Below are positions 49,781 to 58,581 of a DNA stretch of 64,000 bases, piece by piece. Positions within the stretch are counted from its first letter, which is position 1. The number at the start of each line of letters is the position of its first letter. Origin of the DNA: Pseudorhodoplanes sinuspersici (GTDB lineage Bacteria; Pseudomonadota; Alphaproteobacteria; Rhizobiales; Xanthobacteraceae); the NCBI RefSeq assembly GCF_002119765.1, contig NZ_CP021112.1, positions 3,590,501-3,654,500 of the forward strand, in the 5' to 3' direction. The notes beneath the pieces are model-generated. The model made no database searches, was not told where the DNA came from, and worked only from the letters and a program-made list of their open reading frames with translations. Both the position numbers and the translations under genes were made by a program.

Positions 49781-51325
49781 TCACCGGATGCCGGCGACCA
49801 TCGCCTCATAGGGCTCAGGCGCAAAGGGAATTTCGAGAAATGCGGGACCGCTCTGCGGCTGCCATGCGGCCAGAGCGGATTCGACCGCCGTGAGATTTTC
49901 GGCACGATGGCTCGGCAGACCCAGCGCCTCGAAGGCGGCGGTCCAGCCCTTGCCGTCCATCGTCAGCGGTTTCTGCGTCAGGCCGTCCTTCAAAGCGCGG
50001 GTTCGGATCGAACTGAAGCTGTTGTCGGTCATCAGGACGATCAGAAGTGGAAGGCGATGCTGTGCGGCTAGTCTTGCTTCCGCGAGATGCATGGCGACAC
50101 CGCCATCACCAAAGACCGCGATGGTCGGTGTCATTGGATCATGCAAGGCAGCGCCGAGTGCCATCGGCAATCCAGTGCCCATGTAGCGGCCTTGACCCGA
50201 CATCAGGCAAAGGTCGGCCTCGCGTGGGCGAAGCGCATGTTCGCCGATCGTGCAGAAGTACCCCGTGTCAAGCACGAGCCGCGCATGACGGTCGAACCTT
50301 CGCTCGATCGCATGGAAAACGGCTCCCGGCAAAAAGCCCTCCTGCATGCGCGCTTGTAAGGCGGCAACGATATGGGCGAGGTCTTCCAAGCCCCAGATGC
50401 GTTGCTGAAGCGGCGTCAGGATCTCTGCCACATGCTCGATGTGGACGCGTGCCGTCGGTGCGAAAGCCGCCGTTCCCGGTGTTTCCACCGCCTCGATGGC
50501 GAGAAACGGTACAGAGAAAGGTTGGGTTGCGAGCGCCTCGCGCGCCGTCAATCCAATGCCGACGATGAGATCGGCCTGACTGAGCAACTGATATTCAGGC
50601 GTCAACTTGAGACCGACGCCGGTGAAGACGCCTGCTGCATTCGCGGCGGTTTCGTCGATGATGCCCTTGGATGCTGCGGTCGAGAAAACCGGGAAGGGAA
50701 AGGAGGCCAGAACGTCGCGTAAGCCTGCGCGATGGGCGAGGGTGCCGGCAATGACGATAGGGCGTTCGGCGCTGTTGACCAGCTTCAAGGCCGCTTGCAG
50801 GTCGCTTTTGACGGTGGGGGCCTGAACGAAGGCGGGAGGATCCGTATCCACCTTGCCGGCCAGCGTCACGACGCTCGGGCCCGGCTCCTCGGCACGAGCG
50901 AAAGCTGCGATCTCAGAAAAGCCCGGACCGGCCTGCGTGAGATAACGCACGTCCTTTACGATCGGGCCGACGAGCGCGGCCTGATCGATGCGCTTGTGCG
51001 CCTTGGACAGAGACGCCTTGGGCGGGAAGCCTTCCGTGAAATGCACCAGCGGAAAGCCTTCGAACCAGGCCGCAGCAATGCCGGGAATGGCGTTGGTCAG
51101 TCCGGGGCCCTTAATGGACAGCGATACGCCGGCTGCATTGGAAAGGCGCCCGACAGTCGCTGCCATCAGCGCGCCCGCGCCTTCGGAATGCGTCAGGTGA
51201 AACGGCACGCCGCGTTTCTCGAGCGCATCGATTAGCGACAGTGTTTCGCCGCTGCCCGGGATGCCGAAGACATGTTTGACACCGTGCTCAGCGATGTCCT
51301 CCGACAGTCGGTTGAAGTCCGTCAT
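49781..51325 (-). CDS. Thiamine-diphosphate-dependent enzyme (acetolactate synthase-like fold)
   Basis: A 514-residue three-domain ThDP enzyme. Glu48 (HLTHSEGAGALMAATVG) is the cofactor-activating glutamate. KGPGLTNAIPGIAAAWFEG is the PYR-domain loop. The PP domain has GDGGVAMHLAEARLAAQHRL at 406 and Asn435 (TDNSFSS), an exact GDG-x26-N motif. It is shorter than acetolactate synthase (about 550-600) and stands alone without a regulatory subunit. In a sugar operon it could make or break a carbon-carbon bond next to a keto group; the substrate is unknown. Confidence 0.88.
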   Translation of the reverse strand: MTDFNRLSEDIAEHGVKHVFGIPGSGETLSLIDALEKRGVPFHLTHSEGAGALMAATVGRLSNAAGVSLSIKGPGLTNAIPGIAAAWFEGFPLVHFTEGFPPKASLSKAHKRIDQAALVGPIVKDVRYLTQAGPGFSEIAAFARAEEPGPSVVTLAGKVDTDPPAFVQAPTVKSDLQAALKLVNSAERPIVIAGTLAHRAGLRDVLASFPFPVFSTAASKGIIDETAANAAGVFTGVGLKLTPEYQLLSQADLIVGIGLTAREALATQPFSVPFLAIEAVETPGTAAFAPTARVHIEHVAEILTPLQQRIWGLEDLAHIVAALQARMQEGFLPGAVFHAIERRFDRHARLVLDTGYFCTIGEHALRPREADLCLMSGQGRYMGTGLPMALGAALHDPMTPTIAVFGDGGVAMHLAEARLAAQHRLPLLIVLMTDNSFSSIRTRALKDGLTQKPLTMDGKGWTAAFEALGLPSHRAENLTAVESALAAWQPQSGPAFLEIPFAPEPYEAMVAGIR

Positions 51326-52269
51326 GGCTCCGCGCCCTGAAGCGTCTTGCGGATCTTGCCGGCCGCGTGCGTGCAAACAAGTCTGACCGCATCCGGGCTG
51401 AAGCCGCCGCAATGCGGAGTGATGAGAAGATTGGGATGGGTTCGGGAGAGAATGACCAACGGATGATCCGTTGTGTCCGGTTCGCCCTTGAGCACATCGA
51501 GGCCGGCGCCGCCGAGATGGCCTGACTCGATCGCATCGTAGAGTGCGGCTTCGTCGACGATGCCGCCACGCGATGTGTTGATCAGGATCGCGCTGGGCTT
51601 CATCTTCTCAACCAGTTCGCGCGAAACGAGGCCTTCGGTTTCCGGCGAGAGATGAACGTGGATCGAGACGAAGTCGCTCGTCGTCACCACCTCTTCGAGG
51701 GAGCGTGGGCTGATGGTGTCGGGAAAATTCGCAAGGTGTGGGTCGAAGCCGATCACCTCCATGCCGAAGGCATTCGCATAGCGCGACATCCAGCCGCCGA
51801 TCCGGCCGCAACCAACGAGACCGAGCCGCTTCCCCTTGAGCATCACGCCCGGAAAGTCCTCGCGCGTCCAACCGCCCCCGGTCACGTGGCTCACGGCAGC
51901 CGGCAGCTTGCGCGCGCAGGCCATGAGCAGCGCCCATGAATGCTCGGCGGCCGGCGTGATGTTGCGCAGGACGTTCGGGTCTTCCTTGAGCGTGCGCACC
52001 GGAATGCCGCGTGCGTCCAGCGCCGCGCGGGCGATGTGGTCCGAGCCGGTGGTCGCACAGGAGATGATTTTGAGATTGGGTGCGGCAGACACCATGTCGT
52101 CGGTGATGCGTGTCTTCATCGACGCGTCGAGCAGTCCGTCGGCAGTGCGAAGCGCGGCGGCGACGTCGGGCTGCTCAGCCGCCACGTGCTGGACCTTCGC
52201 CACGCCTTCGAGTGCGGCCTTTGTCGCTTCGTAGCCTTCCGTCGCACCAAGATAGATCACCTGTTTCAT
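51322..52269 (-). CDS. D-2-hydroxyacid dehydrogenase family protein
   Basis: A 315-residue NAD-dependent enzyme. KRLGLVGCGRIGGWMSRYAN is the Rossmann motif, AILINTSRGGIVDEAALYDA holds the catalytic Arg region and LLITPHCGGFSPDAVRLVCT the catalytic His. A Glu before it (KGEPDTTDHPLV) completes the relay. ATG 52269 gives the normal family N-terminus (MKQVIYLGATEGYEA). Stop and next start overlap by ATGA. It would oxidise or reduce the alpha-hydroxy/keto group of an acid in the pathway. Confidence 0.92.
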   Translation of the reverse strand: MKQVIYLGATEGYEATKAALEGVAKVQHVAAEQPDVAAALRTADGLLDASMKTRITDDMVSAAPNLKIISCATTGSDHIARAALDARGIPVRTLKEDPNVLRNITPAAEHSWALLMACARKLPAAVSHVTGGGWTREDFPGVMLKGKRLGLVGCGRIGGWMSRYANAFGMEVIGFDPHLANFPDTISPRSLEEVVTTSDFVSIHVHLSPETEGLVSRELVEKMKPSAILINTSRGGIVDEAALYDAIESGHLGGAGLDVLKGEPDTTDHPLVILSRTHPNLLITPHCGGFSPDAVRLVCTHAAGKIRKTLQGAEP

Positions 52270-52282
52270 ACGGGTGATCCCC

Positions 52283-53185
52283 TTAGTCCTTACGAACCAG
52301 CACGGCGTATAGATAGTCGCCGCTACCTTCGAGCTCCAATGCGCGGGCCCAGACCGCATCCAGCAACGGAGCATTGATATTCGGCAGCGGCTTATGGCCG
52401 CCAGGCTTCTTGTCCCGCAGCCAGATCAGCGCATTCGAGATGCCAAACCGATGCACGCAGCGCATCTGCTCGACCTCCAGGCCAGCGGATTGCGCGCAAC
52501 GGGTCAGCGATGCCACATCGAAATACCAGCGGTGGACAGCGCGGTAGAAAAAAGCGGGGTAGGTGTCCGGAAGAAGGCTCATCAGCACATCTGCCCGGTT
52601 GGGCGTTGAGATGAGAACGCGGCCACCCGGCTTTACGATCGATCGGATGTCGGCGAGGAAGCTTTTTGGATCGCTGACATGCTCGATCACGCTGAACGAG
52701 AACGCCCAGTCGACAGTGCCGGCTTCGCCCATATCGGACGGCGACGCATAGACCTCGAACCCCCGATCCGAAAGCGACTGATGATATGGAATGCACGGCT
52801 CGACCGCGATCGCGCGGGCCGGCAGGCCTTTCACATGGTCCAGAAAGCTGCCGGCGGCACAGCCGATATCGGCAATGGTCTTGCCACGCAGCGTTTCGGG
52901 CCAGAGCTGCTGCAGGTTCTGCAATTGCAGTCTGTCGTGCTCAGCGAAGAAACCGGCAGCGTCAGTAGCTTCATTGAGCGCGGCCCGGTAGTCGGTGCCC
53001 TTGTAGAAATTCTCGTCCTTGGTGGTGTCCTCAGCCAAGCGCTCAACGCCGCAGCTTCCGCAACGCGCGACAACCGTTGGCTTGGTGAGCCGCCCGAACG
53101 CGCCGTCGCGAACAGGCCCGCGATAGGTCGCGTGCCAGTCCGACGAGCCGCAGATTTCGCATGCCTGAAATTGGTCAACCGACAT
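52283..53185 (-). CDS. Class I SAM-dependent methyltransferase with an N-terminal zinc-knuckle
   Basis: A 300-residue protein. Two CxxC pairs at the start (FQACEICGSSDWHATYRG and VVARCGSCGVERLAED) form a likely zinc site, as in sugar C-methyltransferases. The SAM domain has GKTIADIGCAAGSFLDHVKG, FSFSVIEHVSDPKSFLADIR and PGGRVLISTPNRADVLMSLL. A C- or O-methylation of the locus sugar is likely. ATG 53185 lies inside the end of neuC (11-base overlap). Confidence 0.88.
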   Translation of the reverse strand: MSVDQFQACEICGSSDWHATYRGPVRDGAFGRLTKPTVVARCGSCGVERLAEDTTKDENFYKGTDYRAALNEATDAAGFFAEHDRLQLQNLQQLWPETLRGKTIADIGCAAGSFLDHVKGLPARAIAVEPCIPYHQSLSDRGFEVYASPSDMGEAGTVDWAFSFSVIEHVSDPKSFLADIRSIVKPGGRVLISTPNRADVLMSLLPDTYPAFFYRAVHRWYFDVASLTRCAQSAGLEVEQMRCVHRFGISNALIWLRDKKPGGHKPLPNINAPLLDAVWARALELEGSGDYLYAVLVRKD

Positions 53186-54335
53186 AGGAGAGTTTTTTCT
53201 GAATGCGGAAATCGGCAACGGCGAGGATGTCGGCGATCTGGTTACCGGCGGTTCCGTTGCCAAACAATGTCGACGGTTCATATGCGCCATGCGCAAGCTG
53301 ACGACCAATGGCGGCTTCAATCTTTCCAGCTTCGTAGGGCACATCGATGACGTTGGCGCCTCGCTCGCGACCTTGCTGCCGTGTGCCAATGTTGACGCAC
53401 GGAATGCCCATGAACGCGCCTTCGCGAAGGCCGGACGATGAATTGCCGACCAGGCAGGCGCAGTGCTTGATGAGCCGCAAATAATCTTCGGGTGAGAAGT
53501 TTCTGTAGAAATGCAGATAGTCCGGATTGTGATGCTCGCGGAACACCCGCAGTCCTTTCGAAACATCGTCCGAGCCAGCATCCACATTGGGCCACAGCCA
53601 GGCAACCTGCATTCCGATCTTCGAAATGGCGTTCAAGGTTTCGCTGATCTGAGTGAAGCCTTGCCCGTATTCCGTAGTGACAGGGTGCTGCAACACTACG
53701 AGATATGGACGATCTGGATTGATGTCGGCGCCCACACCGGCGTAGCGCTTGAACAGATCGGGCGGCAAAGTCAGATCGGCGTCGGCAACCAGATCCATGG
53801 CCGGACATCCTGTCAGATGCACGGTGTCTTCTTCCTCGCCCATGCGCAGCAGAAATTCATGCGCCCGCTCCGTCGCCGGAAAGTGGATATGCGAAAGCTT
53901 GGTGACGGCGTGGCGGACGCTTTCGTCTATCGACCCAGTCACTTCACCGCCCTGCGTATGAGCGACCGGAATATTCATATAACTCGCCGCAATTGCCGTT
54001 GCGATCGTTTCGAAACGATCAGCGACTGTCAGCACAACGTCCGGTCGAATGTTCTCAAATTGTGAGGCAAGTTCGAGTACGCCGAGGCCGGTGGACTTGG
54101 CCATTGTCGTTGGCGTTTCTCCCTCGACGATCGAATGCACAACCGCGGTGGGTTCAAACCCGTCGTTTCGAATAATATCGATCACGCTGCCAAAGCGGTG
54201 CAACAGAGCTGAGGCGCCGACGAGAAGCTGCAGCTCCAGCCGTGGATGCTGCTGAATGGCCCGCATGGCGCTTTTGATGCGTCCGTAATTTGCGCGGCTA
54301 TTGACAACAACACAGATTTTGCGGCGCTCAGGCAT
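53175..54335 (-). CDS. neuC: UDP-N-acetylglucosamine 2-epimerase (hydrolysing), NeuC type
   Basis: A 386-residue GT-B-like enzyme. KICVVVNSRANYGRIKSAMR opens it, VLTVADRFETIATAIAASYM and IPVAHTQGGEVTGSIDESVR are the epimerase signature, and CACLVGNSSSGLREGAFMGI with VNIGTRQQGRERGANVIDVP the UDP site. The hydrolysing class releases free ManNAc (or its 2,4-diamino analogue) for NeuB. Start is ATG 54335, eight bases inside the neuB end. Which UDP-sugar it takes cannot be read directly. Confidence 0.94.
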   Translation of the reverse strand: MPERRKICVVVNSRANYGRIKSAMRAIQQHPRLELQLLVGASALLHRFGSVIDIIRNDGFEPTAVVHSIVEGETPTTMAKSTGLGVLELASQFENIRPDVVLTVADRFETIATAIAASYMNIPVAHTQGGEVTGSIDESVRHAVTKLSHIHFPATERAHEFLLRMGEEEDTVHLTGCPAMDLVADADLTLPPDLFKRYAGVGADINPDRPYLVVLQHPVTTEYGQGFTQISETLNAISKIGMQVAWLWPNVDAGSDDVSKGLRVFREHHNPDYLHFYRNFSPEDYLRLIKHCACLVGNSSSGLREGAFMGIPCVNIGTRQQGRERGANVIDVPYEAGKIEAAIGRQLAHGAYEPSTLFGNGTAGNQIADILAVADFRIQKKLSYVG

Positions 54336-55377
54336 CAACGTCTTCCCAGGAAAGCAGATTTCTTGCGTCTACGGCACGTTTGAGCCGCTTTCCCACCAAT
54401 TGGTCAATGGCGGCCGCTGGAATGCCGCTGCCGGGCTTTTTTAGTGTCAGCATATCGCGGGTCAACGTTGTTCCTACCGATGCATTACCAACCAGCGCGA
54501 CGCTCTTGCCGAAAATCTGCCGAGTCGGTCGCAGCGAATTCGCCAGCATGTCCTTGTCGACCGGATGGCTCAGCATCTGGTGGAAGGCATCGCGTGCATC
54601 GGCAAGAAGAAGGAACTCATCGGGGGTGAGAGAGGCCGCTGTATCCGGGCCGAACATTCGCCGATCGAAAACGATATGTGCTTCGATCATATTGGCGCCA
54701 TGAGCCATCGCGGCGAGGGCGGGAAACACGGATCCTGAATGGTCGGAGAGGCCCACGGGACAATTGAAACGCCGTCTGAATTCATCAAGGACGTTTAGGC
54801 CGACGTCCTTCAATGCAACGGGATACTGCGATGTGCATTGGAAAAGTGCTACGCTGGTGCCACGTTCGCGCAAGGACGCGACGACTTGTTCGACTTCCGC
54901 ATAACTGCTCATGCCAGTGCTCAGCAGAACTGGACCACCGGCTTTAGCCATCGCGCCAAGGAGGTCGTTTGATCCAATTTCGCCGGATCCAACTTTCCAG
55001 GCGACCATGTTGATGCGAGCCAGCATCTCGACCGCTCGAACCGAAAAAGCAGAACTTAAAAATATCAGCCCCCGCGCGGTCGCGTGTTCGGCGAGCCCGG
55101 CCCACTGATCAGGCGTGAACTCCATCCGCTTCCAGTAGGCGTAGCGCGTCTCATCCTGCTTGGAAAATTTGATCCGGAATGGTTCGTCGAGGGTGGATTC
55201 GGCGTCGGCAATATGCGTCTGGAATTTGATCGCGTCGGCCTTAGCCTCGGCCGCGGCGTCAATATAGGCGTGCGCAGCACCGAGCGAGCCATCGTGGGCC
55301 TGGGCAACTTCGGCGATCAAAAAGGCAGGGTGGCCCGGTCCGATCGGACGGCTTCCTATGCTAATAACCTGGTTCAC
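54328..55377 (-). CDS. neuB: N-acetylneuraminate synthase family protein (NeuB type)
   Basis: A 349-residue enzyme from GTG 55377. The TIM barrel has AFLIAEVAQAHDGSLGAAHA, ADAIKFQTHIADAESTLDEP and WKVGSGEIGSNDLLGAMAKA, all part of the PEP and Mn site; CPVGLSDHSGSVFPALAAMA is also characteristic. A C-terminal antifreeze-like SAF domain ends in DMLTLKKPGSGIPAAAIDQL. It condenses PEP with a six-carbon N-acyl sugar to a nine-carbon acid. It is first in the long minus-strand operon; a 200-bp gap upstream separates it from a glycosyltransferase gene. Confidence 0.94.
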   Translation of the reverse strand: MNQVISIGSRPIGPGHPAFLIAEVAQAHDGSLGAAHAYIDAAAEAKADAIKFQTHIADAESTLDEPFRIKFSKQDETRYAYWKRMEFTPDQWAGLAEHATARGLIFLSSAFSVRAVEMLARINMVAWKVGSGEIGSNDLLGAMAKAGGPVLLSTGMSSYAEVEQVVASLRERGTSVALFQCTSQYPVALKDVGLNVLDEFRRRFNCPVGLSDHSGSVFPALAAMAHGANMIEAHIVFDRRMFGPDTAASLTPDEFLLLADARDAFHQMLSHPVDKDMLANSLRPTRQIFGKSVALVGNASVGTTLTRDMLTLKKPGSGIPAAAIDQLVGKRLKRAVDARNLLSWEDVDA

Positions 55378-55577
55378 TGGAGATTGGATCTCTTGTCAAG
55401 GCAGATGCCGAACTTTATCTGCGTCCCTTTGCTATTTTCCAGCCGGAAGATTATCTGAGGCGATGGCGATAACGTCTGTCGGCCGACTAAGCCAGTTTTA
55501 GGGCTGGCTCATCATTAGTTCCCATCGACCATTTTCACAAGTCTGGGATGCCGGGCGGGGATGCCTATCTTCGAAAA

Positions 55578-56726
55578 TCAAGGAAATTCACCGCGGATCA
55601 CGCCGGCGAAGGTCTTGGCATATTCCTGGCTTATCGTTTCCAAGGCGTAATTGCGAGAAATCCGGTCGCGCGCAGCGGCGCCCAAGGCAGCGCGTTCTTC
55701 CTGAGGCAGCATTAAAATCTCAATTATGGCCTTTGCCAGTTCGTCCGGGGAATCCTTTCGGACGACTCGACCAGTATCGCCGACAATAATGGCGGAATCT
55801 CCCACGTCCGTAACAACGCAAGGGATCCCAACCGCCATCGCTTCAGCAACGGTATTTGAAAATCCCTCTGTTCGTGATGAGGAAACGCTCAAGTCAAGGG
55901 CTGACAATATGGCAGGCATATCGAGGCGCTCTCCGAGCAGGATGATCTTATCGGCTGGCACCCCCTTGGCCGCAATGGCATTACGGAACCCCGCGCTATC
56001 CGTCCCGCGCCCAGCCAACAGAAAGCGGGCCGACGGGACAGTGCTGGCTATCTTGGCGGCAGCGGCAAGAAATGTTTCGTGCCCCTTCATCGGGTCCACT
56101 CGCGCAATCAGCCCGACGAGAAGGGACTCTGGGGCGACTTTCAGCTCTTCACGCATATTCATTCTAGCGCGACTATCGGGGTGAAACTTCAGCAGATCAA
56201 ATCCGTTGGGAATGGTTTGCCAGTAACGGGCGCGGTAGCCATAAGCTTCATGTGCGCGGCGCCCGGCATTTGAGTTTGTGACGATGACAGTTGCGCAGCG
56301 AGACAGCTTCGCCAAAATGCGCGGCAAAGTTCTCGTCAGTGCGCTATATTTGGAAAGGTCCATGTCTGCGCAGCGAATGTTCCAGATCAGTGGAGCGCGC
56401 ACGGTAGACAAGTTTGCAAGGGTGCCGAGAAAGTCAGCATGGTAAAGCCATGTCACGATCAAATCGGGGCGTTTGGTCCTGAAAAGGCGTGCAAGTTGTA
56501 CAAAGGCATTCCCGAAATCTCGTGCTCCGTTCAAACCAATCGTTGTGACAGGGATACCGTTTGCCCGGATCTCGTCCTCAAGCTTGCCGCCGCTTTTCAA
56601 CGAAATGACTTGGTGTTGCATGGGAAGTGACGATGGGTTTGAAACAAGCCGCATGAGCGCCATTTCCGCTCCGCCGACATCGAGATCGGTAATGATATGA
56701 AATATTTTCAGTGCGCGATTGGTCAT
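55578..56726 (-). CDS. Glycosyltransferase, GT4 family
   Basis: A 382-residue GT-B enzyme. LKIFHIITDLDVGGAEMALM is the typical opening, LLVGLIARVDPMKGHETFLA the hinge, and SSSRTEGFSNTVAEAMAVGI the E-x7-E motif of retaining enzymes. ATG 56726 (MTNRALKIFHI) fits the family; ATG 56750 is possible. It follows the flippase gene on the same strand (34-base gap) and precedes neuB, and so probably builds the lipid-linked unit that carries the locus sugar. Confidence 0.92.
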   Translation of the reverse strand: MTNRALKIFHIITDLDVGGAEMALMRLVSNPSSLPMQHQVISLKSGGKLEDEIRANGIPVTTIGLNGARDFGNAFVQLARLFRTKRPDLIVTWLYHADFLGTLANLSTVRAPLIWNIRCADMDLSKYSALTRTLPRILAKLSRCATVIVTNSNAGRRAHEAYGYRARYWQTIPNGFDLLKFHPDSRARMNMREELKVAPESLLVGLIARVDPMKGHETFLAAAAKIASTVPSARFLLAGRGTDSAGFRNAIAAKGVPADKIILLGERLDMPAILSALDLSVSSSRTEGFSNTVAEAMAVGIPCVVTDVGDSAIIVGDTGRVVRKDSPDELAKAIIEILMLPQEERAALGAAARDRISRNYALETISQEYAKTFAGVIRGEFP

Positions 56727-56760
56727 AATATCGATGCGGTTTCGAGCCATGCTTGACGGA

Positions 56761-58581
56761 TTAGTGGGCCATTCCAGCGCGGCTGAAATCGGCTGGATCC
56801 AATTCCTCAGCTTTAGCGTTTTCGATTCGATAAATAGTCTTCGCTCCAAGAATGATGTCCTGTCTGTGCGAAATAACGACCACTGGATGTGTCAGTGAGA
56901 GCTGATTAATGAGGTCGTTGATTATCGTCTCGCTGTCTCGATCCAGCGCGCTAGTCGGTTCGTCAAAGATATAAAGGTCCGGATTGCGGAGTAATTCACG
57001 GGCAAGCGCAAGTCGTTGCCGTTGCCCACCGGAGAGCAAATGTCCAGCCCGCCCGAGTTCGGTCGAGTAGCCATTTTCCATAGTCGAGACGAAATCGTCG
57101 ACGTGGGCCAGACGCGCGACATCGAGCATTTCTGCTTCGGTCGCATCAGGTCGTCCCATCATCAAATTCTCCGCAACCGTCCCATCAAAAAGCTGCGGTT
57201 CCTGTGACAAGTAGCCGACGCGTGCGCGCAAAGACCGTACGTCAAACTCGTTGACATCCCGTCCACTAACCAGAACACGACCATGATCAGCTTTTCGCAG
57301 CCGGACGATAAGATCGACCAACGTCGTTTTACCGCTGCCGGAGGGGCCGATGATCGCGGTTAGTCCGACAGCCGGAATTCGCATGTTAAGATGATCGAAG
57401 ATGATGTGACGGCCTACCGGTTGAAGCGAGACGTTGTCGAACACAATCTCTCCGCTGAAGCCGGGGAATGGCACCGATCCAGGCAGTTGTTCAGTTGCAA
57501 TCCCCATCGCTTCATTTACGGCTTGCAGCGGTGCCAAGGAACTTGCGATTTGCAATCGCTTTGAAAACAGCTGTGTGGCGCTGGCTGCAAGGCGCAGGAA
57601 AACCAGGCCGAACAGGGCAGTGGTTGGCAGCACGTCTTCGATTTTCATCTTCAGGGCCGCTGTCATAAAGAGAATGACAGCCGCGCCAACTATTACGGCA
57701 ATGAGATCGATCATGTTGCCCGGCAAGCCGCTCGCGACTTCAAATTTGGTATCGACCGAGCGGTAATGCAGAAGCATCTGACGCAGCCCTTTCGCGCGTC
57801 GCGTGGCGAGATCGAGTAGCTTGATCGTACGCAGCCCCGTGATCGTCTCGCTGACAAGTTTGCTCGCGTCGCGCCGAAGTTCCCGTCTCGCCTGTCCTGC
57901 CTCAAGTGAAAAACGTTGCGCGCCTTTCCAGGATAGAGCGGACGCCAGCCCCCCCAAGATCAAGACAAAGACAGTTGTCTGCCAATTGGTGAGCAGCAAC
58001 AAGAGCAAGAGCACGCCGGCCTGAATACATCGGGCGGAAAAATCTACGAGCAAAAGTACCCCACGCGCCGCTAGCTCGGTTTCTCCGATGATTGTCTGTA
58101 TGACTTCTCCGTGAGGGCGAGACGCTGAGATTGAGTATGGACCCTTAAGGTAAGCCAGCAAACTTCGCGTAGTCCAATCCATCCGCAACGTATTGATAAA
58201 CCATCGCGTCATCCCGGACGACGCGATGAGGCTGATGCTTTTCACCAAAAAAACGAACGCAAGCATACCGAGTAGGCCCGGAACGCGCCATTCTTGCGGC
58301 ACTGATTGGCTGATTTGTGAGAATGTCAATTGAAGAAAATTGTCGCTGTTCGCAGGCGGGTTAGATGACAACAAGGTTTGCAGTAACGGGACCACGAGGG
58401 AGAAGCCGATACCCTCGACGATCGCTGTAAAGAGGAATGCAAAAAACAGCGCAACGATCTGATGCCAATGCCCTTTGAGCATTGGTGGCAACAGTTGCTT
58501 GATCGGGAGTTGCTCAGAGGCGCCGGTTGAAAATTGTTTCACCGAGTCCTCAGCAGAACGCGTATGCTTCTGTTTCTTCAT
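56761..58581 (-). CDS. ABC exporter, lipid-linked oligosaccharide flippase-like
   Basis: A 606-residue half-transporter. Six membrane spans lie in residues 35-320 (first: IVALFFAFLFTAIVEGIGFS). The ATPase has Walker A GPSGSGKTTLVDLIVRL, Q-loop VGYLSQEPQLFDGTVAENLM, signature LLSGGQRQRLALARELL and Walker B LYIFDEPTSALDRDS. It resembles PglK/WlaB-type flippases and lipid A exporters. It is bracketed by glycosyltransferase-like genes and so most likely flips the polysaccharide repeat or its lipid carrier. Start overlaps the upstream stop by ATGA. Confidence 0.88.
   Translation of the reverse strand: MKKQKHTRSAEDSVKQFSTGASEQLPIKQLLPPMLKGHWHQIVALFFAFLFTAIVEGIGFSLVVPLLQTLLSSNPPANSDNFLQLTFSQISQSVPQEWRVPGLLGMLAFVFLVKSISLIASSGMTRWFINTLRMDWTTRSLLAYLKGPYSISASRPHGEVIQTIIGETELAARGVLLLVDFSARCIQAGVLLLLLLLTNWQTTVFVLILGGLASALSWKGAQRFSLEAGQARRELRRDASKLVSETITGLRTIKLLDLATRRAKGLRQMLLHYRSVDTKFEVASGLPGNMIDLIAVIVGAAVILFMTAALKMKIEDVLPTTALFGLVFLRLAASATQLFSKRLQIASSLAPLQAVNEAMGIATEQLPGSVPFPGFSGEIVFDNVSLQPVGRHIIFDHLNMRIPAVGLTAIIGPSGSGKTTLVDLIVRLRKADHGRVLVSGRDVNEFDVRSLRARVGYLSQEPQLFDGTVAENLMMGRPDATEAEMLDVARLAHVDDFVSTMENGYSTELGRAGHLLSGGQRQRLALARELLRNPDLYIFDEPTSALDRDSETIINDLINQLSLTHPVVVISHRQDIILGAKTIYRIENAKAEELDPADFSRAGMAH

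Noticed and set aside
54140-54165. GGTTCAAACCC resembling a tRNA T-arm
   Set aside because: It lies within neuC coding sequence, and no acceptor stem, anticodon arm or D-arm surrounds it.
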